Shown: positions 1 to 8,738 of the stretch, one piece after another
Position numbering within the stretch: position 1 is the stretch's first letter
How the letters are laid out: each line of letters starts with the position of its first letter
From: Cytobacillus massiliigabonensis
GTDB taxonomy: Bacteria > Bacillota > Bacilli > Bacillales > Cytobacillaceae
Direction: 5' to 3'
Assembly (NCBI RefSeq): GCF_900199725.1
Contig: NZ_LT904902.1
Location: 983,964 to 1,047,963 of the forward strand
Length of the DNA stretch: 64,000 nt
Made by a program: the position numbers and the translations under genes
Notes under the pieces: generated by a model
The model's input: the letters and a program-made list of their open reading frames with translations, nothing else
The model's database searches: none
What the model was told of the DNA's origin: nothing

Positions 1-49
1 ACGCAGCAATGAACACAACTAGCTTAAGCATGGTTCGTATCGAGATGAA

Positions 50-535
50 TTAATTCAATTCTATACGGAGTTTGTCTAATCTATAATCCTCAATTAAGTC
101 GATGCTTCTTTTGTTCTCCACATAGCTTTTGATTTGCTCGTTAATATTTGGGATCAGTAAAATGGAGTCTAGTTCCTCGAGAGGAATCCACTTGACTGCC
201 GATTGGTTTAGATCAGGAAATTCGGGTAATTGCGGCATTGAATTATTCTTTATTTTACATTCAAAAATGAGATGTAATGCGTGTTGCTCATTGATATTAT
301 AATTACCAGATTGTTGATGAGGGGCAAACTCGTAAATTAACGCTAATGGTCCAACATCCACTTGAGCTGTCGTTTCTTCTAACACTTCTCTTGCAACACC
401 CTCAATTATCGTTTCACCTGGCTCCAGCCCTCCGCCGGGTAAATTATAATGAATCCCATTATCATCGTATTCAACTAAAAGGACAGAATTATTCTCGATA
501 ATTAAAGCGGTACATCGAATTCTTACATGCGACAA
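50..535 (-). CDS. Nudix hydrolase
   Basis: Predicted Nudix hydrolase of about 161 residues, a family that cleaves nucleoside diphosphates linked to another moiety; the substrate cannot be read. The Nudix box is intact: a GGGLEPGET stretch followed by REVLEETTAQ, so the metal-binding glutamates (REVLEE) are present. I chose the TTG at 535 because GAGGTG lies 8 bases upstream of it; an in-frame ATG 15 bases further out (550) would overlap that ribosome binding site. It is a single-gene unit, divergent from the metallopeptidase gene to its right. The family is clear, the physiological substrate is not. Confidence 0.85.
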   Translation of the reverse strand: MSHVRIRCTALIIENNSVLLVEYDDNGIHYNLPGGGLEPGETIIEGVAREVLEETTAQVDVGPLALIYEFAPHQQSGNYNINEQHALHLIFECKIKNNSMPQLPEFPDLNQSAVKWIPLEELDSILLIPNINEQIKSYVENKRSIDLIEDYRLDKLRIELN

Positions 536-670
536 GATTTCACACCTCATTAGATAAAATTAGGATACTGTTTAAATATTTTATAAGCTTTTAAAGGGTT
601 AAGAATACCTTTAACGAATTCTTAATAATGTTACTATTGTGATAAATAGTTATAGAAAGGTAGCGATAAT

Positions 671-2263
671 ATGGAAACACTGCAAACATTTCTAAAAGAG
701 ATCAATGACCAAATGCAAGTATTATCTAAAGTTGGGGCTCAAGCAAGCTGGATGGCCCAAACAACTGGAGACCCTGAGTGGGCTGCTAAATTAAGTGAAG
801 CTGAAACCAGGTACAGTCTATTATTCTCTTCAAAAGACTCATACGAGAAAACAAAACAATTTCTAGCAACGGAAAACTTAACGGAAATCGAAAAACGTCA
901 GCTTCAACTTCTGCTAAGCGCAATGGAAGGGAATCAACTCCCTGAAGAAGTGATTGCTGATTTATCAAAACGCTCTTCAGAACTCAATTTATTATTTAAC
1001 ACATACACGCCTGTTGTGGATGGAAAGAAGTATTCTGCCAATGATATTCGAGAGATATTGGTTAATAGTGATGACCAAGAATTGCGCAAAAAAGTATGGT
1101 TTGCAAGTAAGGAAGTTGGCAAAGTCGTAGAAAAAGGCCTGCTGGAGCTTGTAAAGAAGCGCAATGAAGCTGCACAGCTTCTTGGTTATGATAACCATCA
1201 TCAAATGGGCTTTGCTCTTCAAGAACTTGACCGTGACGAGGTATTCGCTATTTTCAACGAACTTATTGCTCAATCAGATGAAGCCTATCGCTCGATGAAG
1301 CAAGAACTCGATGAACGTTTAGCAGCTAGATTTGGGATTAATCCAGAAGATATACGCCCATGGCATTATGTCGATCCCTTTTTCCAAGAGGCTCCGCCAT
1401 CTGATTCAACCAATCTGGATCCTTTTTACAAAGGGAAGGACATTGTCCAAATCACAACAGATACGTTCAATTCTATGGGAATCGAAATTGATGACCTATA
1501 TGCAAAAAGCGATTTGTTCCCTAGAGAAAAGAAAAACCCAACAGCCTTTTGCACGGATATTGACCGCGAAGGTGATGTTCGTGTCCTTTGTAACTTAACG
1601 GAAGATGCGTATTGGATGGAAACGAACCTGCATGAGTTTGGCCATGCGGCTTATTTCAAATATGTAGACGCTAGCCTTCCATTCGGACTACGTACAATTA
1701 GTCATATCTTAACAACCGAAGCGATCGCGATGTTATTTGGAAAAATGGGCAAAGATCCGCGTTGGTTAAAGCGCTTCTTACAACTGGATGAAGCAACCAT
1801 AAATGAGCTTGCTCCTGAATTAGAAAAGTACCAACAGTTACAAATGCTTATTGCAGCAAGATGGATTATTACCTTTGTATTTTTTGAAAAAGAACTGTAC
1901 GAAAATCCCGATCAAGATTTAAACGCTTTATGGTGGAAAACAGTGAATGAGATTCAGCTAGTCACTCCTCCTGATTCAACCGATAATCCGGATTGGGCTG
2001 CAAAAATTCATTTTACACTCGCACCTATTTACTACCAAAATTACCTGCTTGGAGAATTAATGGCAGCTCAGCTTCTTCGTCATATTGAAACGAAGATTTC
2101 TCCTGAATTTTTCACAAAAGAAACAGGTGAAATGCTCATCAATCAATTCTTCAAACCAGCTGCCCTTTATGACTGGAATGAAAAAATAAGCCGTGTAACG
2201 GGTGAAAAATTAAACCCTGCTCACTTTGTTGATGTTTATTGCAAATCTCAGGTAAAAAGTTAA
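671..2263 (+). CDS. M2-type zinc metallopeptidase (peptidyl-dipeptidase-like)
   Basis: A 530-residue cytoplasmic metallopeptidase of the gluzincin type. The zinc motif HEFGH is at residues 321-325 and the third ligand is probably the glutamate of TTEA near residue 350, the usual HEXXH plus distal Glu arrangement. No signal peptide or membrane segment is visible, so it probably acts on peptides inside the cell. Length and the N-terminal helical region fit bacterial M2 (ACE-like) peptidases better than the longer M3 oligopeptidases, but M3-like is the alternative. The start has a GAAAGGTAG ribosome binding site. It is monocistronic, with a hairpin terminator straight after it. Confidence 0.85.
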   Translation: METLQTFLKEINDQMQVLSKVGAQASWMAQTTGDPEWAAKLSEAETRYSLLFSSKDSYEKTKQFLATENLTEIEKRQLQLLLSAMEGNQLPEEVIADLSKRSSELNLLFNTYTPVVDGKKYSANDIREILVNSDDQELRKKVWFASKEVGKVVEKGLLELVKKRNEAAQLLGYDNHHQMGFALQELDRDEVFAIFNELIAQSDEAYRSMKQELDERLAARFGINPEDIRPWHYVDPFFQEAPPSDSTNLDPFYKGKDIVQITTDTFNSMGIEIDDLYAKSDLFPREKKNPTAFCTDIDREGDVRVLCNLTEDAYWMETNLHEFGHAAYFKYVDASLPFGLRTISHILTTEAIAMLFGKMGKDPRWLKRFLQLDEATINELAPELEKYQQLQMLIAARWIITFVFFEKELYENPDQDLNALWWKTVNEIQLVTPPDSTDNPDWAAKIHFTLAPIYYQNYLLGELMAAQLLRHIETKISPEFFTKETGEMLINQFFKPAALYDWNEKISRVTGEKLNPAHFVDVYCKSQVKS

Positions 2264-2292
2264 TTAGTGGACAAACACTGAAAACTTTTTGG

Positions 2293-2322
2293 AACTCTAG
2301 GTCAAGCCTAGGGTTTCTTTTT
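2293..2322 (+). terminator. Rho-independent terminator of the metallopeptidase gene
   Basis: A 9-bp stem (AACTCTAGG paired with CCTAGGGTT, one wobble pair) with a 5-base loop is followed by a T-rich run, 30 bases after the peptidase stop codon. Confidence 0.8.
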
Positions 2323-2367
2323 CACAAAAAATATTCATGGGCATCTGCTCACAGCCAAATATGTAAA

Positions 2368-2430
2368 TGTCGGTCTGCCTAATTTCAACTACTTCGTACA
2401 TAAAAACTTGTTCAATTAATCAGACCGACA
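2368..2430. repeat. 10-bp perfect inverted repeat with 43-base spacer
   Basis: TGTCGGTCTG at 2368-2377 matches CAGACCGACA at 2421-2430 perfectly in inverted orientation. It sits between the peptidase terminator and the 3' end of the RCC1-like gene. It could be a long-loop terminator for the minus-strand gene or the ends of a tiny lost mobile element. No second copy was noticed in the window. Confidence 0.5.
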
Positions 2431-2451
2431 ATTTACTCCGAATTATTACAT

Positions 2452-3348
2452 TTAATTGCTGGGCAGTTGAATGCCGCGCCAGCTGCTTACATCACATTGA
2501 CCGTATTCATTATCACCCACAGCAACCACTGTGCCATCTGCTTTAAGACCGACTGTATGGGAACAACCAGCCGCGATCGCCACAATATTATGCCAATCCC
2601 TTACATTACATTGACCATACTTATTCCAGCCAACAGCCACCACCGTTCCATCCGCTTTAAGACCAATGGTATGATTACTGCCTGCAGCGATCGCCACAAT
2701 TCCGCGCCAGCCGCTTAGATCACATTGGTTATGTCTATTTGAACCCACACCCGTCACCGTTCCGTCCGATTGAAGACCCACAGTATGAAGATAACCTGCC
2801 GCAACTGCCACCATATCGCGCCAGCAGCTTACATTGCATTGGCGATACCGATTATTCCCCACAGCCATCACCGTGCCATCCACTTTAAGACCAATGGTAT
2901 GCCAGTCACCCGCTGCCACTGTCACCATATCGAACCAGCTGCTTACATTGCATTCACCTTCATTATTTCGGCCCACTGCTGCCACCGTCCCATCCGCTTT
3001 AAGACCAATGGTACTGCACCAACCCGAAGCCACCGCTACAATATCACGCCAGTCCTCTACATCGCATTGGCCATGCTTATTCCAACCAACAGCCGCTACC
3101 GTACGATCAGATCTAAGACCGATTGAATGAGCATTCCCTGTGTTCGGCGCCATATGAACATTACCCGCTACCACCGCCACCATATCGCGCCAGCCGCTTA
3201 CATCACATTGACCATATTTATTATCACCCACAGCCATCACATTGCCATCCACTTTAAGACCAATGGTATGACGCCGCCCCGCCGCTATGGGATCTTTAGG
3301 CCACCGTTTCACCTTTAATACCGCCTCTTTCGGTGAAATGTAATCCAT
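2452..3348 (-). CDS. RCC1-repeat (beta-propeller) protein
   Basis: A 298-residue protein made almost entirely of about six tandem repeats of roughly 40 residues. Each carries the signature HTIGLKADGTVVAVG followed by NKYGQCNV and then a W-R/H-D-I/M-VAVAAG segment, the pattern of RCC1/regulator-of-chromosome-condensation blades. Such proteins fold as beta-propellers and usually bind other proteins; the bacterial role is unknown. No signal peptide or membrane segment is seen. The start follows AAGGAGG. Six visible repeats is near a complete seven-blade propeller. DNA-level repetition produces long open frames on the opposite strand, which are shadows. Confidence 0.85.
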   Translation of the reverse strand: MDYISPKEAVLKVKRWPKDPIAAGRRHTIGLKVDGNVMAVGDNKYGQCDVSGWRDMVAVVAGNVHMAPNTGNAHSIGLRSDRTVAAVGWNKHGQCDVEDWRDIVAVASGWCSTIGLKADGTVAAVGRNNEGECNVSSWFDMVTVAAGDWHTIGLKVDGTVMAVGNNRYRQCNVSCWRDMVAVAAGYLHTVGLQSDGTVTGVGSNRHNQCDLSGWRGIVAIAAGSNHTIGLKADGTVVAVGWNKYGQCNVRDWHNIVAIAAGCSHTVGLKADGTVVAVGDNEYGQCDVSSWRGIQLPSN

Positions 3349-3445
3349 GTTTTCCCTCCTTGAATATTAGGTGCTTTATGGTTCTATAATAAAAGAAACT
3401 ATCTCTAACTGCCTGTTTAGTTTTATCGACTATTTAGACCTTTTG

Positions 3446-3622
3446 TTATAGTTGATTATTTTCTTCTACCTTTTTTCTTCTGACAATTAGAATGGCAGCT
3501 ACCATAACCCCCCATCCTATAATATCTATAATGGCATTGCCTATATTGCCAATAGCATGACTCGTTAACCCTATCAACAAAGCACCAATAAGAATAAGTG
3601 GGATTGCAAATAAAAACTTCAA
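3446..3622 (-). CDS. Small two-segment membrane protein
   Basis: A short protein (about 58 residues) with two hydrophobic segments, residues about 3-20 and 28-46, and a charged tail (RRKKVEENN). An AGGAGG lies 10 bases before the TTG at 3622; an earlier in-frame TTG at 3631 is too close to that site. Function not recognised. Typical of small Bacillaceae membrane proteins. Confidence 0.55.
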   Translation of the reverse strand: MKFLFAIPLILIGALLIGLTSHAIGNIGNAIIDIIGWGVMVAAILIVRRKKVEENNQL

Positions 3623-3639
3623 ATCATTCAATCCTCCTT

Positions 3640-3916
3640 TTTTAAGTGTAAATGATCCCTATTGAACGATCCTGCCATAAACCCAAAAGGAAACAAAAAA
3701 CAGACTTCTATTGTCCATTCATACTCTCTCCTTAACCAACTTCATCACAAAATACAATCATTCAACTTCCTTCGCTGGTGGTCGATTAATTAACTGTCTA
3801 CATTCAAGAGATTATGAAATAATTATGAAATATGGCTCATCATGTTTTTTAGTGCAAATTGTTTGATGTAATGGAAATATAATACAATTAGTTGATATTA
3901 TGGAGGAGGCTTGCTG
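3640..3916. other. Intergenic region without recognised feature
   Basis: About 280 bp of AT-rich spacer between divergent small genes. I see no gene, hairpin or repeat in it. The promoter of the small plus-strand gene must lie near its right end, where TATAATACAATTAG-like sequence occurs. Confidence 0.4.
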
Positions 3917-4072
3917 ATGTTTAATCGAAAAATTGCTGCGCTTCTATGCGGTTTGGGCATTGTCACTATGACTGTAGAACAGGCTTCAATAGAACAAATA
4001 GCTTCATACATTACCATCATTGCGGGTTCTTTTTTATTATTAAGACAGCAAGAGAAAAAACTTAACAATTAG
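3917..4072 (+). CDS. Small hydrophobic protein (51 residues)
   Basis: A 51-codon open frame with an excellent ribosome binding site (GGAGGAGG, 7 bases before ATG) and a strong terminator 90 bases downstream. The product has two short hydrophobic stretches, about residues 7-18 and 29-43, and ends in a basic/polar tail (RQQEKKLNN). It is not recognised as any named family. The signals on both sides make it likely to be expressed; membrane association is inferred from hydrophobicity only. Confidence 0.6.
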   Translation: MFNRKIAALLCGLGIVTMTVEQASIEQIASYITIIAGSFLLLRQQEKKLNN

Positions 4073-4161
4073 TTAATCCTTTTTATATTCTGTCGGAAGG
4101 CAAATTTTCTAAGGTGAAGTATGTGAATGCAATCACTTAAATCACCAGACTGATTTGTCAC

Positions 4162-4191
4162 AAATAAAACCCAATTATTTGGGTTTTATTT
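4162..4191. terminator. Perfect hairpin terminator
   Basis: A 13-bp perfect stem (AAATAAAACCCAA and its complement) with a 4-base loop is flanked by A and T runs, so it can work on both strands. It terminates the small gene ending at 4072. Confidence 0.8.
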
Positions 4192-4333
4192 AATTTTATG
4201 GATTTAACAGCACCGGCCAAAATAAAATAAAAAATTGATAAAACTTTCACCTTAGTCTTTTTTAAAATGCCATCATAAGTATTCCCACTCTCGGAATCAT
4301 GAATATTTCTTTTACAATTGTTTTTTCTCATTT

Positions 4334-4957
4334 TTATCTCTTCTTACATTTTATCATGATAAAATTTATTGGAGGTTTATTTTTCATTTCCTTATCTGGC
4401 TCGTCAATTTCTGAAAACTCTACTAGACCATATTCGCCAAATTCTCTTTTTACCGTGTCAGAACCATAAAAAAACATTTTTATTCCTTTCATGATTTCAA
4501 AATAGTCTTTATCCAATTGTTTGCCCTTACCAAACATGGGGGCTTTTTGTGAAACAGTTGTAAAAATCATATATCCATTTGGCTTCAACTGATTATAGCA
4601 ATCTTTAATAAACTTCTCTCTCTCCTGCTTATTCAATAAATGAATAAGAGCATGAGAGAATATACCATCGTAAAGATTATGATCAAAGGGCATTTCAGTT
4701 ACTGAACCATGAAAGATTCTATTATTCACTCCATTTTCCCTGGCTAATTCAATTGCCGTTTTTGAAATCTCAATGCCTGTCACTTTCATTCCACTTTCGA
4801 TAAAAACCTTCGCATTCCTGCCATAGCCAATGCCCGGTATTAGTATATCCTTAACATTCCTTTCAAGGAAAAAGTCCTTTGTCAAGATTGCAGAGTCAGT
4901 AGGTTCAAATCCCCACATTGTTTGTTTTTCTATAAAATTGGATTCCCAGAACTCCAT
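4334..4957 (-). CDS. Class I SAM-dependent methyltransferase
   Basis: A 207-residue Rossmann-fold methyltransferase of the type often annotated TehB/thiopurine-methyltransferase-like. The SAM-binding glycine motif reads ILIPGIGYGRNA (residues about 38-49), followed by an acidic residue in VTGIEIS and the post-motif stretch LYDGIFSHALIHL. The substrate cannot be told; relatives act on small thiols, metalloids or halide-like compounds. Start follows GGAGGTAG. It lies downstream of the Rrf2/flavoprotein pair, and one of three identical dyads (5141-5162) sits upstream of it, suggesting shared control. Confidence 0.75.
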   Translation of the reverse strand: MEFWESNFIEKQTMWGFEPTDSAILTKDFFLERNVKDILIPGIGYGRNAKVFIESGMKVTGIEISKTAIELARENGVNNRIFHGSVTEMPFDHNLYDGIFSHALIHLLNKQEREKFIKDCYNQLKPNGYMIFTTVSQKAPMFGKGKQLDKDYFEIMKGIKMFFYGSDTVKREFGEYGLVEFSEIDEPDKEMKNKPPINFIMIKCKKR

Positions 4958-5140
4958 CTTTTCTCTACCTCCATATTTAAGTTTCTGATATAAAATGGCA
5001 TTATTTCATAATCACTATTTTTCCACTCTCATCTATTTTAACTAGGGGAATATGCTTATTCTGCAGAACTTTGAAATCACAGGTGATGCCAATACTATAA
5101 AAAGGCGTTCATGTTACAAAACTCTTCACCCAACTCCCCG

Positions 5141-5162
5141 TGATATAAAAGACACTTTATAT
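5141..5162. promoter_or_regulatory. 22-bp dyad operator, copy 1
   Basis: GATATAAA-N6-TTTATATC, a perfect 8+6+8 dyad. Near-identical copies lie at 6148-6169 and 6656-6677, around the Rrf2 gene. It lies 184 bp upstream of the methyltransferase start and is inferred to be an Rrf2 operator. Confidence 0.6.
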
Positions 5163-5222
5163 CTATATTTAACCTAAAAAATTTCTAGCATTTACCCATT
5201 CAGATATGCTAAACCTTTTTAA

Positions 5223-6125
5223 TTAAAAATCCTCATTTATAAGATCATGTACCACACCCATAGCAGCCTTACTTCCGTCAGCAGCAGCTACTATTAATTG
5301 AGCAGGTCCTTTTATAGAGCTATCTCCACTAGCATAGACTCCCTTTACACTTGTACGTCCTAAATCATCCGTCTCAATCCCACCCATTTCATTTAATTTA
5401 CAGCCTAAGGAATGAGCGAACGAAGATGATTGTTTCAAGTCAGTAGTGATAAAGCCACCTGCTCTTTCCATTTCAAGCCCATTCACGAACTTCACACTCT
5501 TTAATAATCCATTCTCGCCTTGTAACTTTTCGATTTCATCATCAATGACTTTTATTTTTTTCAATGCTAATAGTTCCTTCTGTTCACCGGTAAGGCTTTC
5601 TTTTCCATTTGTACAAACAAGAAGATCATTGCTCCAATTAGAGACCATTTTGACCAAATGAAATGCATTTTCATTCTCTGCAATAACTACTAATGGTTTA
5701 TCTCTTAACTCCCATCCATCACAAAATGGACAACTAAACAAACTCTTCCCATAAAAATCCTGAATTCCTTTAACACTAGGCAACAAATCCCTAAGGCCCG
5801 TTGAAAGAATAACTTTTCTAGAATGAAAAAGCTTTCCTGCTTTTGTACGGATAGTAAATAGGTTGTTCTCCCTATTTATATCAGTAACTTGTTCATTATA
5901 AACGGATAAATTTGAAGAATATTTCTTTACATCCTCCTTCGCTATTTTTTTAAATTCCGAAGGTGTAATACCATCCCTCGTAATAAATCCATGAGATTCA
6001 TTAGTCACTGCATTTCTAGGTTTATCTTCGTCTAACAGGACAGCATTCATTTTTGCTCTCCCTAAAACGAGAGAAGCATTCAAGCCAGCTGGACCTCCAC
6101 CAATGATTGCACAGTCTAACACCAT
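5223..6125 (-). CDS. Thioredoxin-reductase-like FAD/NAD(P) oxidoreductase
   Basis: A 300-residue two-domain flavoprotein of the thioredoxin reductase/AhpF-C fold. FAD-binding GGGPAG is at residues 9-14, a redox-active CPFC pair at 132-135, and a C-terminal SGDS/IKGPAQLIVAAADG motif closes the FAD site. The CxxC suggests transfer of electrons from NAD(P)H to a disulfide; the partner is not visible. It follows the Rrf2 gene by 62 bp on the same strand, with a dyad operator in the gap, so it is probably that regulator's target. Start follows AAGGAGG. Confidence 0.85.
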   Translation of the reverse strand: MVLDCAIIGGGPAGLNASLVLGRAKMNAVLLDEDKPRNAVTNESHGFITRDGITPSEFKKIAKEDVKKYSSNLSVYNEQVTDINRENNLFTIRTKAGKLFHSRKVILSTGLRDLLPSVKGIQDFYGKSLFSCPFCDGWELRDKPLVVIAENENAFHLVKMVSNWSNDLLVCTNGKESLTGEQKELLALKKIKVIDDEIEKLQGENGLLKSVKFVNGLEMERAGGFITTDLKQSSSFAHSLGCKLNEMGGIETDDLGRTSVKGVYASGDSSIKGPAQLIVAAADGSKAAMGVVHDLINEDF

Positions 6126-6147
6126 CTTTTTTCCTCCTTTAATCAGG

Positions 6148-6169
6148 TATATAAAAGACTCTTAATATC
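6148..6169. promoter_or_regulatory. 22-bp dyad operator, copy 2
   Basis: TATATAAA-N6-TTAATATC, two changes from the perfect dyad at 5141. It lies between the Rrf2 gene and the flavoprotein gene, 23 bp upstream of the latter. Confidence 0.6.
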
Positions 6170-6187
6170 TATAATTAAGATAAAAAA

Positions 6188-6634
6188 TTAATTAGCGCTG
6201 TTGCAGTGATTGCTTTCTTCATTCATCCTGGATTCCATTTGATTAGCAATATCATGAATATTTTTGTTTGCTAATTCATCTGTCATCCTTTTTTCAGCTT
6301 CTATCATTACATTTTCAATTAAACAATCTCCATTTTTCGTCTCACTATGTTCCAGTGAACAGCTAAATAACGTCGTTTTTCCTTCGATAGCATAGATCAC
6401 ATCTAGAAAAGAGATATCCTTTGGACGTTTCAAAATACTATACCCGCCTTTGACACCCGGAGTTGATTCGATAAGCCCTGCTTTAACCAATTTTGTCAGG
6501 ATTTTCGATAGATACGTCGGTGATAAATTTTGAACTTTTGCCAGTTGTTCTACTCCAACGGTTTGATTCTTCGGAGTTAATGATAAATATACCATTGTGT
6601 GCAGGGCATAATTTGTGGCTTTTGAATATTTCAT
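6188..6634 (-). CDS. Rrf2 family transcriptional regulator
   Basis: A 148-residue Rrf2-type winged-helix repressor. The N-terminus (MKYSKATNYALHTMVYL) and the recognition-helix region LSPTYLSKILTKLVKAGLI followed by the wing SxxGVKGGYSL-like segment are typical. Cysteines at residues 92 and 104, plus one near the C-terminus, could hold an iron-sulfur cluster or act as a thiol sensor, as in several Rrf2 proteins. Dyads lie both upstream of its own start (6656-6677) and between it and the flavoprotein gene, consistent with autoregulation and control of the redox enzyme. The inducing signal is unknown. Confidence 0.85.
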   Translation of the reverse strand: MKYSKATNYALHTMVYLSLTPKNQTVGVEQLAKVQNLSPTYLSKILTKLVKAGLIESTPGVKGGYSILKRPKDISFLDVIYAIEGKTTLFSCSLEHSETKNGDCLIENVMIEAEKRMTDELANKNIHDIANQMESRMNEESNHCNSAN

Positions 6635-6655
6635 TTTCTATCCTCCTTTATAAAT

Positions 6656-6677
6656 GATATTAAAGAGTCTTTATATC
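6656..6677. promoter_or_regulatory. 22-bp dyad operator, copy 3
   Basis: GATATTAA-N6-TTTATATC, one change from copy 1, 22 bp upstream of the Rrf2 start codon. Suggests autorepression. Confidence 0.6.
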
Positions 6678-6736
6678 TTTAATTCATTATACATACAATA
6701 AAATTTTAATCAAGTAAGTCTTTCTTGAAAAAATAA

Positions 6737-6775
6737 AAAAGAGCGCAATTCCTGCTGCAGAATTGCGCCCGATCG
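6737..6775. repeat. Short dispersed hairpin element, GCAG type
   Basis: AAGAGCGCAATTC-CTGCTGCA-GAATTGCGCCC-like inverted repeat. One of many dispersed copies (others at 9883, 20335, 23736, 24587, 41689, 43727). It separates the carboxymuconolactone-decarboxylase-like gene from the Rrf2 gene and may act as a terminator. Confidence 0.6.
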
Positions 6776-6833
6776 TAATTTAAGTTTTCTATAAGCTGGT
6801 TTTGCGTAATGTTGAAAATGCAATTTAAAGGAA

Positions 6834-7277
6834 TTACTTTTCAGTGGCTCTATTGCCCATCGCAATAGAAATTCTATTCCAGCTGTTAATTTGATTAATG
6901 ATTAGGACAAGGTCAACATACTGTTTTTCATCGAAATGTTCACGCACCCGTTGATAAATCTCATCTGGAACACGTTTTGCAGGGATTAATGTTACATGCT
7001 CGGCTAACTCTAAAGCTGCTTTTTCTGATTCTGTATAAAAGTCACACTCTTGCCAAGCACTAACACAGTAAAGTCTTTGTTCTGTTTCACCCATTTTTCT
7101 CGCGTCCGCTGTATGCATATTCAAACAATATGCACAGCCGTTAATTTGAGAAACACGAATTTTAATAAGTTCACGAAGTTTTCTTTCGATTGCTGTCGTT
7201 TTCGTGTATTTTTCCATATCCATCATAATTTTCATACCATCCGCTGCAATTTCATAGTAAGAAACTCTTTGACTCAT
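6834..7277 (-). CDS. Carboxymuconolactone decarboxylase / AhpD-like protein
   Basis: A 147-residue all-helical protein of the alkylhydroperoxidase AhpD/CMD fold. The redox motif is complete: INGCAYCLNMH with Cys48, Cys51 and His55, the arrangement of AhpD active sites, so a thiol peroxidase-like or stress role is more likely than decarboxylation. Start follows AAAGGGGGCC. It lies upstream of the Rrf2/flavoprotein pair but is separated from it by a hairpin repeat and an Rrf2-type operator, so it is probably a separate transcript in a redox-themed neighbourhood. Confidence 0.85.
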   Translation of the reverse strand: MSQRVSYYEIAADGMKIMMDMEKYTKTTAIERKLRELIKIRVSQINGCAYCLNMHTADARKMGETEQRLYCVSAWQECDFYTESEKAALELAEHVTLIPAKRVPDEIYQRVREHFDEKQYVDLVLIINQINSWNRISIAMGNRATEK

Positions 7278-7431
7278 AAAGCAGGCCCCCTTTGAATTAG
7301 TTTAAAACTTTACGGAAGAACAACTACATGTCTTGTTAAATGAACCTGTCATTCATTGAAGCAAGTTCATTTAACAAAAATGCAATATCCTTTACTCCAT
7401 AACCGTACCAGTTTTTGAAAAAGGTTACAAA

Positions 7432-8205
7432 CTACTCCTTAATAATATAGACAGCATATTTTTGGGGATCGATAAAACCTAATTGACTGCCTAAGTTTAT
7501 AGAAGCACCATTATCAACATCACAATCCCAACGAGGTTGAATGTTTTGGGAAATACAATAATCAATAAATTGTTCAGCAACCATACTAGCTAACCCTTTT
7601 CCTCTGTAATTCAAGTCAGTTATTATATCGATTTCTGCATAGTTTTCAGATTTAAAAATGGATACACCTTCACTAATTATCTTTTCTCTCTCTAACACAC
7701 AAAAGCCAATCCCATTTTGAAGAAAATTCTCTGCAGTATCCCAATATTCATCAAAGTATTTCTTATCAAATTCTAAAGAATGTTCGATTAGATCATTGTC
7801 TTTTTTTAAGATATTATAATCCTGAAGGTTATTTCTTTTCCTATTTTTATATGTTAATAAGTCAAAAGAAAAAGAATAACGTTCTATTCTTCTGACTTTA
7901 CCTTCTAAATATTTTTCTATCGACTGATTCCAGGTTTCTTCATTAGAAAATATAGTGAATCTTTTCCCCAGAATAACTGATTTCTCAAAAATACTAACAA
8001 TACCTTTTAGAAAAAGTTTGTTTGAAGAATGTCCTGTTACAAAATACAATCCTGATGCTGTTTGAATGAGCAATGAATGATACTTATCTGAATCAGCATA
8101 TACAGTACCTTCAATCATCAAATCTAATACGCTATATGCAAAAGTAGGTGCATCTTTAAGCTCTTTCTTTAAAAGAGTAAAATGGTCAGCTGATACTTCA
8201 ATCAC
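7432..8205 (-). CDS. GNAT acetyltransferase (two-domain type)
   Basis: A 257-residue protein of the GNAT_acetyltr_2/GNAT-like class. The C-terminal half holds the acetyl-CoA pyrophosphate loop YRGKGLASMVAEQ and the terminal QPRWDCDVDNGAS stretch common in this subfamily; the N-terminal half is a divergent domain with an SGLYFVTGHS segment. Start is GTG at 8205, 9 bases after GGAGG; an ATG overlapping it is in another frame. The acetyl acceptor is unknown. Monocistronic. Confidence 0.75.
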   Translation of the reverse strand: MIEVSADHFTLLKKELKDAPTFAYSVLDLMIEGTVYADSDKYHSLLIQTASGLYFVTGHSSNKLFLKGIVSIFEKSVILGKRFTIFSNEETWNQSIEKYLEGKVRRIERYSFSFDLLTYKNRKRNNLQDYNILKKDNDLIEHSLEFDKKYFDEYWDTAENFLQNGIGFCVLEREKIISEGVSIFKSENYAEIDIITDLNYRGKGLASMVAEQFIDYCISQNIQPRWDCDVDNGASINLGSQLGFIDPQKYAVYIIKE

Positions 8206-8453
8206 ATTTATATACCTCCATTATTTATTGATTATTTTCAGCTTAATTATACATAGAGTAAAAAATTACCTCCATTTGAGATTTATTACTAACCTACTTA
8301 GTAAATTAAAATATCACCAATTTATTTGTAGAGCTATTCTAATCTTTAGTTTAAGTACAATCCTTTTGAATAATCAGCTTGATTATCCATCGAATATGAT
8401 TATTGAGAAATATAGTACAATTCTGATAAACTTTTTAGGGGGAGGGATAAATT

Positions 8454-8642
8454 TTGAACATCAATTTGGGTGATGTACTTTTTCAGGCTTTTACTTTAAT
8501 ATGGGTATTTTTTATTATTGTTCTAATGGTTTATCTAATAAGGTTTTTTAAAAGTAAAAAACAAGAGAGCCAAAAAATTACGACTTTGGAAAAGAAACTT
8601 GACAGGATTATAGAATTACTCGAAAAGGATAAGAGTGAATAA
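8454..8642 (+). CDS. DUF4083-like small membrane protein
   Basis: A 62-residue protein with one long N-terminal transmembrane segment (about residues 10-31) and a charged C-terminal coiled-coil ending TLEKKLDRIIELLEKDK, the pattern of the DUF4083 family of Bacillus. It starts with TTG, preceded by GGGGGAGGGAT. Function unknown. It stands alone between minus-strand genes. Confidence 0.7.
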   Translation: MNINLGDVLFQAFTLIWVFFIIVLMVYLIRFFKSKKQESQKITTLEKKLDRIIELLEKDKSE

Positions 8643-8738
8643 TAAAAGGGCGAAATTCTTACTGCTGATTGCGTCTATTTTGGAGATGGCTATCGAAATA
8701 ATACTACCCTTTAGCACAATAAGTTGAACAAAAGTAAG

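Noticed and set aside
2467-3318. Several long plus-strand open frames in the RCC1-like gene (for example 2770-3126)
   Set aside because: They lie antisense to an in-frame beta-propeller gene with a good ribosome binding site; their composition is low-complexity and they repeat because the sense gene repeats.
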